64,000 nucleotides of DNA from Dipetalonema caudispina. Its lineage: Eukaryota; Nematoda; Chromadorea; Rhabditida; Onchocercidae. The notes under the pieces were generated by a model. It did not search any database. It saw only the letters and a program-made list of their open reading frames with translations, and was not told where the DNA came from. The stretch covers positions 1-64,000 of the forward strand of contig JABVXV010000099.1 of assembly GCA_013365325.1 (NCBI GenBank), given 5' to 3'. The position numbers and the translations under genes were made by a program. Positions 1-11,300 of this stretch are shown piece by piece (within the stretch, counting starts at the first letter, position 1; each line of letters starts with the position of its first letter).

Positions 1-243
<243 letters not shown>

Positions 244-359
244 TCGCTGCAAAAGCCAGCCATCCTAATCATCGTCAGTCGTTTGTCCACAGAGGTGAAA
301 TAGTGAATTGCATACAGAGGCCGCTGGCCGTTAATTCCTCTTCTCTTTGCGCCCCTCCC

Positions 360-596
360 CTATCCATTCTTTCCTCCTCTATGACCTCCTCTTCCTTCCC
401 ACTCTAAAAAGTTTCTTCCTGCACTGACGTGTCGCCGAGTGTTTGAAGCGTGGTGAGCATGCAGGCGTGCCTTATCAACTTGCATGCTGTGAGCGTACTC
501 AACGAAAATCTTGACAATCAACGGATCAAACCTATCTTCGCGCACCATAAATCTTATGTTGAGGTGCAGTGACCTTTGTCCTCTGTCAAAGGCCAC
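360..596 (-). CDS. Unrecognised open exon-like segment
   Basis: After a good acceptor (ATTGCCTTGCAG), the minus strand is open for 78 codons from 596 to a TAG at 362-360. It has higher GC than its flanks and a protein-like mix of residues (NIRFMVREDRFDPLIVKIF in the middle). No donor, domain or homology is recognised. It could be a terminal exon, or upstream sequence for the poly-Asp ORF at 1-243. An ORF of this size could arise by chance in GC-richer DNA. Confidence 0.28.
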   Translation of the reverse strand: MAFDRGQRSLHLNIRFMVREDRFDPLIVKIFVEYAHSMQVDKARLHAHHASNTRRHVSAGRNFLEWEGRGGHRGGKNG

Positions 597-602
597 CTGC
601 AA

Positions 603-2120
603 GGCAATATGACTTAGAACTGAAAATATACTAACGTATCAACAATGTCAGATCCTTACATGATTCAAGCGATTTGCTTGCGATTATAGTTTACGGGATG
701 GATATTCGTAAAGGAGAAGCGCTACTGCAATCACCATTCAAATGCGGTGATATCACCTCAAGGAATGCATTTCAGTATGATTATCCTTTGTCGACATGGT
801 ATTTTTTAGATTATAACCTTTCAAGCAGTTTGATCCAACTTCAGATGATTTCAAGTGACTTTCTTTTCATTCTTCGTCAATTCAAGTATCTGACACTGCT
901 TCAAGCATTCCACTTTCTACGTTAGTAATCCGCATTATATACTTCCCTCGTTGAATGTTAAACTAGGTGTCCATTATCAGGCTTAGTCAGAAATGTTTAC
1001 AGATATATCAACTTTAACAGGTATATCAACTCAAATTGTATATTTCTTTCTAGACAAAAACTCCCTCACAACAATCGGAGATGTTTTATGGGCATCATTA
1101 GTCTGAAATTTCCTTGTCTGCTTCCAATAATTTTTTTTTTTTTTGCTATTAACTCCTAAATTACTTCTGTGTACGTCGTTTACTACAACATAATCATCTA
1201 ACTGCTGCAATGTCATCCCCTAGGCTCAACATCCATTATTTTGTTCCTGTTTGCAATATTTGAAAGTTAATTAGTTCAAAATTATATTAAACTGCAATCA
1301 GCTAGAGCAATTGTGACATGATTTTAAAACATTGCAGTTTTTTAGCCCTAAATTTCATCAATCCCTTTCTCAATTTCTGGCAGCTTTTTTTTGATTTAAT
1401 AGCATAAGATAAAAGTAGCGAACTCACAAGCCAAAAAGTAGATATCGCATAAAAGAAAAAAAGATGAAAATGTTTGTCTGCATTTAAATTCTAACAACCT
1501 TTCCTAAAGTAGTATTCCGATCTAAACCGGCACTTTTCAACATACTTCAAATTAATGAAACACTATAAAACTGAGATATCAAAGCAGTTCCATCAAGATA
1601 ACATGTAAATGAATGTCGAGGGGAAGCGAAAATCGTGCTGAGTTTTAATGAAACCGCTTGAGCGGCTTGCGGAATGACAAGGTTTAGTGCAATAGTGGTT
1701 GTACGTATGTTCATAGCAAAGCGCAGTTGCGGTTCGAGACAAAAGAAAAGCTGCAAGTAAGAAACCATAAAATCTGCAAGAGGTAGTATGGTGGTGGTTG
1801 AAATGAAACATACAGTAGCTTCTGAACTAATTATACTATTCCTTTAATTGAATGCTTAGCTTGTCTTCTTTGAAATCTTTGAATGATTATAATTCAGTGG
1901 GTTATAAAATAATCATTCGACGAGTTTGGAAGGAGCAAAACTTTCGACAAATTTTAATTTATTTGCTGCAAAAATCTGCTTTTGGTAAATAAGCTTTTTT
2001 TTTTCTTCTTTTTTTATGCAGGAATATCACGTGTGGTTTCCCAACAGGCAATTCACTGTTGAGAATTTCACTTAACGTTCGTCTACTGCAATGAAACTTG
2101 GTCCCCATTGTTTAACTTTT
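603..2120. other. AT-rich stretch, no supported gene
   Basis: I see no coding segment with both splice signals and frame support. A minus-strand open segment at 1547-1811 has an acceptor (ACTTGCAG near 1749) and could hold a further 3' exon of the S/T/P-rich gene, but frame choice is ambiguous. The AATAAA at 1963-1958 (minus) would serve that gene's 3' end. Confidence 0.5.
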
Positions 2121-2622
2121 TCAAATAAATCTCTCTGTATAGTTTTCACTCTTCTGAAAACATTCTTTCTGCCTTTCTCAGATCGAATGAGATATTTTTC
2201 GTAGGTAAGCTTATAATATTTTCTTACGGTGACGAATTCATTTGGTAGCAAAAAAGATATTTAAGATGAAAGAGATTAAAATTAGGTTAATAAGTCATTT
2301 TCTACTTGAACTGCTCGTTGTTCTTTCTTTACAGGTTAGTTCCTCTAAAAAATTCTTACTTTTTTGTTTGGAAAATCTAATAAGTTTAAAAAAAAATGCG
2401 ATCAGTAACGTAAAGGAAAAGATAATATATAAGTGTTCTATTTCGCCACTCTTATCACTAAGTTTTCTTTTGATCACAAAATTATTATACTGCTTAGACG
2501 TTTGGGAAAATATGGAGTGCCTTGTTTGTCGGATGAACAAATTTTGTGATATTTCAACAATGAGACCACTTATTAGGTATATCAACAAACTGCTATATTT
2601 AGTGCAGTAATATATTTCTCTT

Positions 2623-2666
<44 letters not shown>

Positions 2667-5600
2667 TTGATTAATGTGCAAGAAAACCGGGTAAGCATAA
2701 AGCTAAAGTGTCACAACTATGATGTAGCTTTTTCAGATTATTTTGTTTAATACGGAAGAGGAAGCATTTATCATTCTAATGTTTTTGAAATAATTGCAAT
2801 GAAGAAAACAAACCTGATTGCTGTGTAGTGCGGACAACTGATGCAACATTGTTGGCACTATTTGGCCATTCCTATCATTGCAACGATTATGATGCATTAA
2901 AGAATTTTGTGCAGTTGCTGCCTAAATTATATAGATTTCAGAAAATATACAAATTCTTCTAGAGCATATTATCCAGAATCTTTTATCAATTAGCCTTCTA
3001 AAAATTTCGTTAGTGCAAATAAGTCACAGTAGAACACTGATTTCTTAAAGGCGCTTACTACGTCAATTATTAAACTATTCTTATTTAAACTGCCTGATTT
3101 TCACAACCAAACATTGAGAAGATATTTTTGACTCGCTTCGAACTTTCAGAATCATAACTTGTTTTGAATATCTTCTAAGTTTAATGTGGTATAGATGACA
3201 AAAATTTAAGGATTTTAGTCTCCAACTTCTGGTGGTTAACATTCATTTCTTTTAAATACGGTCAATACGGATTTGTTAAAAAAAAAAAAAATGAAACTCG
3301 TTGAAGAAAAGTAATGTCTAGTGTTTCACTATACAATTGAAGATCAGTTCGAAGAGTGTGATAATAAACAAGGTAAAAAGCTTATTGTCAAAAATAAACC
3401 TGCATCATTGAAAGAAGAGTATTTGGAGTACTAAGCAAGCCAATTTGTGCAGCCATCATTGCAGGGGTCAACAGTGGACTGAAAGCAGTAACGGGTATAC
3501 CAGGAGATTGTAGCTGACCTGGGTTACTGGTTGTTCTTGCACTAAATGCGCTTAGTATCGGTATTGCACTGTCACTCTGAAATAAACATTCGGAATTTTG
3601 CACATGCAGATAGTTATGAATGAAAAACATTCAGCAGTGAAATTTATATATTATTACTATGAAAGAAGAACAGCCTGATTTATAGTTGGAACCTTTTGGT
3701 ATGGTCTGAGTAAACCAGTGGAAGCAACAGTATCGACAGTTGACGTTTCGGAGCTTCGTGACGGTGATGATGTTGTTGGTGAAGGTAACGATTCTGTGTT
3801 TGATGAATTCGCTGCCGGGATTCCGCCAAGGGTCTGAAACCTTCTTTTTCAATATTTTTGAATAAAATCTTTCAAAAAAGACATACAATGTTTGCTATCG
3901 CTGCCTGTACATAAATGTTGTTCGTCTGATGTTTATTTGTTATACACGAATTTTGCTAATAAATATTAGTTTAGGCAATGGTTTTTCCTAGATATACGTT
4001 TCACGGCAATGAAAAGAGCGCTTGACCAGGAAGTCCAGCTAATTTGGCATCTCGAACAGCCTAATTGGCGCTCAATTATTGAGTAAAATAAACTAGGCAA
4101 GCTGTGGAACAATTACGAACTTTCACATCTCTTTCATCCAAAAAAGTAAAGCGAATCGCATTAGTTTCATCGCTTAACAACATATTTGCCGTGACGAGAA
4201 TGGCTTTTCAACATGTATTGTCAGTTACAGAATAGAATATTATCTGTCATAGGTCAGTGCTATATGTCTAGGATGAATTTACAATATTTTCACTTTTTCG
4301 AGAATGATTAAATGACCGTTATAGTTACAAATGAACAGCTCTTTTTTATTGCCGAAATGATTTTAACTTACAGCTCTACATGCTACCCAAGAACTAGTTT
4401 TCTCTAAATCCCAGTATTGTCAACGACAGTCTTAATACCACTGCTCGAATACAACTTCCTGTTTTTACATTTTTGAAGAGTTCCAGTTATTGTTACTAGT
4501 CATATAAGGGATTTCGAATTATTCAAAAGTAAAAGTATTGTTGAAATAATGAAATGATATGGAATCATGGGAAAATTATCAGATTTCAAATATTTAGTCT
4601 GAAACTGTTATCAAGCCGGAAAATCCACTTAATTGTAACAATCAAAATATCATATCTGGAACGAACAATGAAAGTGATGAAGAAATTAAGGAATTTTGTC
4701 TACTTTGTAAAAAATGATAAACACGATGGATTGAACCACAATTTTGAATTAATGATATGGAATCATGGGAAAAATTTCAGATTTCAAATATTTAATCTGA
4801 AACTGTTATCAAGCTGGAAAATCCTCTTTTTGAATTAGTTTCCCAATGAAACAATGCTGGCAACTAGCATTTTCGTCAAAAGTAGTATTTCAAGCTGTTT
4901 CATTTAATAGCCATAGGAACTCAGATGACATTCACTATCTCTGATACCTAATCAGTCGCCACCTAACCATCCTATGAATCTATTTGACTTTTTAAGAAAT
5001 AGCTGGGAGAATCTAAATAGAAGTATCATTGACATATGCACTCAGTGAAACAGCTTGACATTGTTGAAATGAATATTTCAAGTTTGTGGAGATAAAATGG
5101 GGAGATTTTTAAAAGATCTCCTATTTGTCAAAGTTAAACGTTTAGTAAAATAAATTAAATAAATAGTAATGAAATGAGATTTTCAGCAAAACAAATTGAA
5201 ATCAGTAGATTTCAAAAGGGTTAGTTTGTGGTGGAGCTCTAGTGTCATTGGCGGTGTCAGTGAGTAAATGGAAGAGGGCGAAGATGAGAGGGCACAGGGC
5301 AGACAGAGGCAGCTTGACCCTTGACCGCACACTCACACTCCCCAGTACTGCTCGTACCAGTCACCCGATTCACCCCCATTCGACAAACACGGCTCATTTC
5401 GTTCCTTGTGCTTTCACCTCCTTTCCTCCATAAGTGTATGCTTAGGGTCCGTATATATATATATATATATATATGACATATATATGTATATATATCATCC
5501 CTGGGACATGTCGGTCTTCTGCAGAATTTTGTTTACCGATCTTTCATAAGGTGGATAGGAAAAATCACTGGTAAAGATACTACTAATAACAATTGTAAGT

Positions 5601-8318
5601 CAAATTTGTAAAAATAACCCTGAATCAAAACCCATAGAACTGCGGAAAACAGAGTTGAATTTAGTTACATCGAGCTTACCTTTTCCCAGACATTGCTCAT
5701 CTTCAAGATGGTAGCAAGTAAACAGTATAAGACCGTGAGTAGGAGATATCTGACAAGAGTGGTAGCGAAATAAAAGTGTGTGTTGATATGATCTGTTACT
5801 GGAAAGGTCAGGTCCGCCCAATAACCTTGCTGTCATGAGTGATGAGGGTGGATAACAGAGGTCGTGAACTGAGGGGTCATAGATCGGATGCATTGTACTA
5901 TAGTCGTCTGACCTTGTGCGTATTTGTTAGTTTTAATATATTGCTGTTGCTTGGACACAGTAATATTTGGTGCACTGAAGAGCTGCGTATTGTTAATTGA
6001 GCGCTAATATGAGAAGGAAGGGTATGTTGAAGGGAAAAAGGGACAGTTGCTATATATTACTAAGGTGCATGATGGTTGTATCACAAAATGTTTTGCATCT
6101 TGTTCATCTCATTTTGACAATTATCATCACTGATAAAAAGATTCATAGAACGAAATAAGATGTAAAATAAATGAGTTAATGAAGCACAGAAGTTATATAG
6201 TGCTGAAGAGATGAATATTGCAAGATGTAGCAAAGGTTATGAAACAATTTCTGGTCAAATGTGGCAAAAATCAACGTAAAAATAAAGGAGAGAGCCAAAC
6301 GTCGGCCGATAGCGTGTTCTGTCTGCTTTTCATCTCAAATATCGCTTGACAACCAGCAGTAAACAATGTATGCTCTCTCGAGCTCATTTATTTCGCATTG
6401 CGATGCACTCTCCTATTCTTCCAAATGCCGTCCTAAAACGGCTTGAAATGAAGTTAAGAAGATTGTATATTAATTAAAAAGGATACTGGAACCGGTTGAA
6501 GATAAGGAGAAAACTTGCTTAACCCGGTGCTGACCCATTTTTGAATAATTTCTATCCTCAATGTTTATTTCCAGAAGCAACAACTCTCGTCCTCATTTAT
6601 AATCCTCAGATAATTGCTTCTCACAATTTTTAGAATTTTTATTTCATTTCATAAGCTCTAAAAATCAAAGCAATTTTTGAAATAAAATTCAAAAAATAGA
6701 TGGTTATTTATGTCAATGATAGAACGATTTTTGCAAAAGCTGTAAATGGAATTATGAACTTATTTAGGTCATTGGATATAATTTTTTGGTGATATTATGA
6801 TTTAAGTAAATCAAATAGAACACAAAAAGTAAGGATCCCTCAGTAAACATTATCTTCGAATATTCATGGACCATGAGATTTTGGTTTTAAATGTTTGTTG
6901 TTATTTCAACAATAAATTTGCCCTGCACTGTTATCAATATTGCAAGTAGCATGACCATCCAATCTGTATCTAAAAGATGAAAAATTGTTTGCAACAGATG
7001 AGTAGCACAACATGTTCTCCCAAGCTTCAACTCCCTGAGATTCTTGATGATGACCATTAGTCAGAGTCATATAGCAAAAGGACATTTAAAATGGTTATTA
7101 AAAATAAAGCTCGAAAATAAGTCTGCGATTGTTATCCACAGCTTTTGGAAGACAATCTGACATGCAATAATATCCGACTTGCAGAAAGCAGAGTAACGAA
7201 GAATTTATTGCTTTGGCGTGACAACTCGAATGATCATTAAAGCGACGCTGAGGCAGCTAAAAGGAAGCAACTTCATAAAATTGGTTTCAGAGAACGCTTT
7301 ATGTGTAAATGAATGAAAGATGTTCGAAAAAGGACCAAACAGAATGTAACGCTTTCTCTCGTTGATTAGCAACAAATGATGTTGCTAAGAAACAACACCT
7401 ACGGCTGTTTTAAATAGATGTCATCGTTAGAAGTGTGCGAAGAAGAAGGCCAGTTAACCTGGTACTGCAAATGAGTTCTTTTTTTTAAAAAAAAACGAAT
7501 TCAAAGACTTTCCTGATTCACAAAAATTTAAATTTATATACAACCGCATCTCCAATTACTCCAACCTTTTCCTTCGCCTTTCAAAATTCTCTTCATTTTT
7601 ACCTAATGAAGGTGAAAGGGATGGACGTTACTGTCACAAATATAATAAGCAGGCAAAAGTAGAGAATTTTAGATACTATTATAACTGTTATATATAATGG
7701 AAGAAATATTTCTAACCTTTGTAACTCTTCTAAATCTTTTTGCAAGCCTAACAGGAAATTGGATAACAGGCTAAAAACGAACTGATAAATAAGGGAGAGG
7801 AAGAGGAAATGAATGGTTCGGATAAGATGATGACCTACCACCATTCAATAGATGGTTCATGTAAGATGTAAGCTGCCGCTAAGATGAGTTATAGGTGACG
7901 ATTGATGAGGAGAAATATATAAATGACAAGAGTGATTTGTTTTTAAGAAATAAACAAGCGTCTAGGGCACAATAGGGACAAAAGCATAACGTTGCAGTGT
8001 CCACAACATCAATCAAACACCTTCGTAGAAGGAATCACGCAGTATTAAGCACTTCTCCCTGCTTCACAAAGTAAACAACCGATTACGTGGCAGACAAACA
8101 GATACACACATCGCTTGATAAGCCACCATAAAATTTAATTCAGAGCCTACGAAATTTTCCCTTTAAAAGTAACCAGCTTATTACTCATAACACTCACCAT
8201 CCTCTCTTTAATATTCAAAAGGGAAATGATTGCAGCATGATCATCACGCGATCCGCTTTCATCAAATTGACGACTAATATTTGAATAATCGCTCTTAATT
8301 TCATTATAAGGACTGTTA
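2121..8318 (-). CDS. Multi-exon gene for a Ser/Thr/Pro/Ala/Gln-rich protein of unknown function (partial model)
   Basis: Transcript-order exons: 8318-8198, 5749-5680, 4403-4372, 3833-3693, 3576-3400, 2921-2814, and perhaps 2153-2121 with a TGA stop. Every junction has GT/AG and matching phase. Donors are good (GTGAGT, GTAAGC, GTAAGT) and acceptors include TCTTGTCAG, GGTTTCAG, TTTATTTCAG and GTTTTCAG. The 3833 and 3576 exons encode an S/T/P-rich stretch, then an Ala/Met/Leu segment (LLTPAMMAAQIGLL). The 2921 exon is His/Gln/Asn-rich. The composition suggests a disordered region or activation domain of a regulatory protein, but no DNA- or RNA-binding domain was found. The 8318 exon could also splice straight to 3833 in phase, skipping the two small exons. 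A longer terminal reading from 2153 (containing DLFEKVKQWGPSF) needs a different phase. Minus-strand AATAAA lies at 1963-1958. The 3833, 3576 and 2921 exons are the firmest. Confidence 0.5.
2626..2658. repeat. (TC)n dinucleotide tract
   Basis: About sixteen perfect TC units inside an intron of the minus-strand gene, extended by imperfect pyrimidine sequence to about 2667. On the coding strand of that gene it is (GA)n. Confidence 0.95.
4554..4824. repeat. 73-bp direct repeat, two copies
   Basis: Positions 4554-4626 and 4752-4824 match over 73 bases with only a few differences, both starting ATGATATGGAATCATGGGAA. The spacing is 198 bases, a multiple of three, so one plus-strand frame (4554-4838) runs through both copies with the peptide RFQIF...LKLLSS repeated. 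They lie in an intron of the minus-strand gene. Confidence 0.92.
5452..5497. repeat. AT-rich dinucleotide tract
   Basis: A (TA)n run at 5452-5474 continues as an imperfect TATATG-rich stretch. It directly follows a short GC-richer patch (5230-5440) in which I find no supported gene. Confidence 0.9.
5680..5893 (-). CDS. Possible alternative first exon of the S/T/P-rich gene
   Basis: An open frame starts at ATG 5893 and runs 71 codons in the same frame as the proposed internal exon 5749-5680, ending at the same strong GTAAGC donor. The N-terminal part (MHPIYDPSVHDLCYPPSSL and on) is GC-richer than its surroundings and reads like coding sequence. It could be an alternative start exon using an internal promoter, or the true first exon. 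No domain is recognised, and there is no direct evidence for transcription. Confidence 0.35.
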
Positions 8319-8382
8319 CTATTGAAGAAAATGCATGCAGAGTGATACTGGGTGTTGTAAAAAAACTTAAAATATTGATGTC

Positions 8383-11300
8383 CTGAAATTTCATCCAATT
8401 TTCACAAGGAAAATCAGCATGATCAGATCAACGGGTTTATTAAATGATCATTTCGGCCAAGACATATTTTACTTTCTTAAGCTTTTTCATAATATTCTTC
8501 GTTTGAGAATGTTCAAATTTTGATAAAATAAGAAATCCATAAGAGTACTTAGCGATGAAAGACTATCGAGAAAATAAGATATTAAAGGCTGAAATGCGAA
8601 GATAAGGGAAGGCCGATCAAATGAATAAGGAGTACGATAGATGCGACAGGTGCAGAGGTCAAGTGTCAAATCTTTCTGCCTGAGTTCAAGGACTGATTTA
8701 AAGGACACAGTAGCAGAACATTTATTCGGGATAGCGAAGAAAGGCGGAGAAAACAAAGGCTGAGATGGCCGGGACGACTAACGTTGAAGGACGTAATCAA
8801 CTATCGAGCTACGAACATCACGTCTGTTACAATAATTTTCCTCCAACTATATCTCAGATTTTCTTCTCATTGATAAACAACAGTATAGTTCAACTGTGGG
8901 GATCAAAATCAACTTTCAGGACAGAAATGTTTCTTGTTCTACGGTAGTTCGATTTAAACGTTCAGACGTTTAATGGATTCAACTATTCCAAATGGTTCAT
9001 TTATGAGTTATACACTACAAAAACTGATTTGCCAGTCGACTTTGTGCTTAATTCTAATATTTTTGTTGAAATGACTCAAAACAAATAAGATAAAATAACA
9101 ACATCAGTTATCACTCGTTTCCATTTTCCTGTAAGCAGTAATATGCCTGAGATTTGCAGATTTGTCTATTATAAAGAATTATAAAAACTGTTAAAAAAAT
9201 TTAGATGACTTTTAAACTTGCGCTGTTCGGAAGGAAATCCATAGAATGATCTACTTAAGTTGTGAAAAGTACCATTCTGCTATCCTGAATCTCTTTGAGC
9301 AGCTAATTCACATCAGATATAAAAGTAAATTCTTTGAAATAAAATTCGAGATTTCTTGCAGACCAACCGAAGAACTATTTAGCAAAAATCCTCACAAAAC
9401 TACACTTCGAAAAAATAGGGATAACAGAAGTGGAGAATGTAAATGTAGCTGTTGTGATTGCGAACTGGGTATGATTGTGGGTATATTAGCAAGTAAGAAA
9501 ACTCCACTCAAGTTCAAATGTTTTATATAAGCTTCTATCTTATAAGCAGATGCACTGATGATTGAAGTGCTCGAGATTCACATGTATTTGTTTGCTGTGG
9601 ACAATGGAGATCGTAATATGAAAACCAGAAAATGGCCCTTTGAAGGAACACAAACATAACATTTGTTTATTTTAACAGCCACCGATCATTTTGGACGGTC
9701 CTACAAAAATCGATTTGACACAGAGCTCGAAAAGCTTAAACATATTATTTCTTATTCTGCAATGATAATTTCCATTTAATAATTTAATAACATCCAGAAA
9801 TTATTTGAAGATTCTAAATACTTTTTTAAAAAGGGATAATTGAGATTTGGCAAGGTATTTAAGATCTTCAGATACGCTTGTTGAAGTCATTGGATTTTTC
9901 ATTTCCACTTAAAGACAGATAAAGCGTCAAATGAGCAGAGCGTGTTAAATTCACGATACTTTCAAAATTTAGAGAATATAATAAGATTAAGATTAAAAGA
10001 ATATAATAACAGCAAGGCCTTGAATTAAATATACTTTAGCTGTTGTAGGCTAGGATGTGGTTCAGTACACTAATTAGTAAAGAAACCAATATAGAAATGG
10101 TTGCATTTGTGTCCGAACTGCTTACATAATACAAAATGAGAGCAACCTAAGTAGATCGTTGTATAGTTCAATCCAGTATGACAGGACTTATAAGTGCACC
10201 AAATAAGTTGGCATCATGCCTTAGGCCACCGTCGTTGCCCTTAGCCGAAAACAGCCAACAAATTTGTAAAGAAATTCAAACCACAGTAGAAATGCAACCT
10301 ATCGAACTAACTTCATTTATTTCTTACTTGCAATATAAGCACTACTAAAGAATTATTCTAAAATTCTAAAATTAACAGTTATTCTCTAAAGATTGCTAAA
10401 AAATGTTGCATTTATAATTTAACTGTTTCGGTATTGAAGGACATGTATTGTGTAGAAGAGTGTTACATTGACCAAAATTTGCTTTGTAATTTAGAATATT
10501 TTTTTCGTCAACTTAAATATGAGAATCTCTTGTCCAGTTAACAGTTCTCAATTTTTATGAAAGAAATTTTTTCTTAGCGTTTGTAAAAAGAATCAAAATG
10601 ACATTTAATATCATATTCTGAATTAAGTGAAGACAGCCAATTAAGAGATTCGTTGAGGAAAAAAAAATCTAATTTTATTTAAAAAAGAACTGATCATTGT
10701 GAAGAAAAGAGAGACGAACAGATATATGACGAGCAGTTGTAAACTAGAAATCACTGTTGATACATGCCTTTGCACCCAAGCATTATGCAAGTAATTAGCA
10801 AAAAATTCCCCTGAAAACTCGAAACCGTTCAACTACACCTATTCATTTGTCGTTAATACACTCATACAGCTTATATTTTATAAGTCATCAATTTTTATGC
10901 ATGTAGCATGAACAACGCAAAAGTGAATAATTATGTCCGCATGTTTGCATTCTCTAGCAATGCCGGTGATTCATGTCGGATACTACGCAACCCTTGAACC
11001 TGAAACTTTAAAACTCAGCACTAATTCTGCATTATAACATAATTTATTTCGTATTTTGATCTGTAACATCAGATTCATTTGTGGAAAGAGTTCATGTTTT
11101 CAGGATGAGATGACATACAGTTGGCTTAAAATTTCCTCACTATCAAATCTCATACAACTTAGATTTTGGATTCAATGTTAGACAAAAATTCACATTTTCA
11201 TGAATGAATTAAGAAAGAAAGCTAAGTTAGGCAACTACAGTCATTCCTTGAGTTCCACTTACAGAACAAAGAAAAGACTTTAGACATTTGTGACGTGACC

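Noticed and set aside
2242..2610. 122-codon plus ORF
   Set aside because: Opens in AT-rich intron of the minus-strand gene, starts without a good ATG, and is antisense to the better-supported exon chain. A short signal-like start (MKEIKIRLISHFLLELL) with a donor was noted but no follow-on exon is convincing.
4010..4107. Minus-strand exon-like segment reading AVRDAKLAGLPGQALFSLP
   Set aside because: Protein-like in one frame, but neither its start nor its end phase fits the neighbouring exons of the S/T/P-rich gene.
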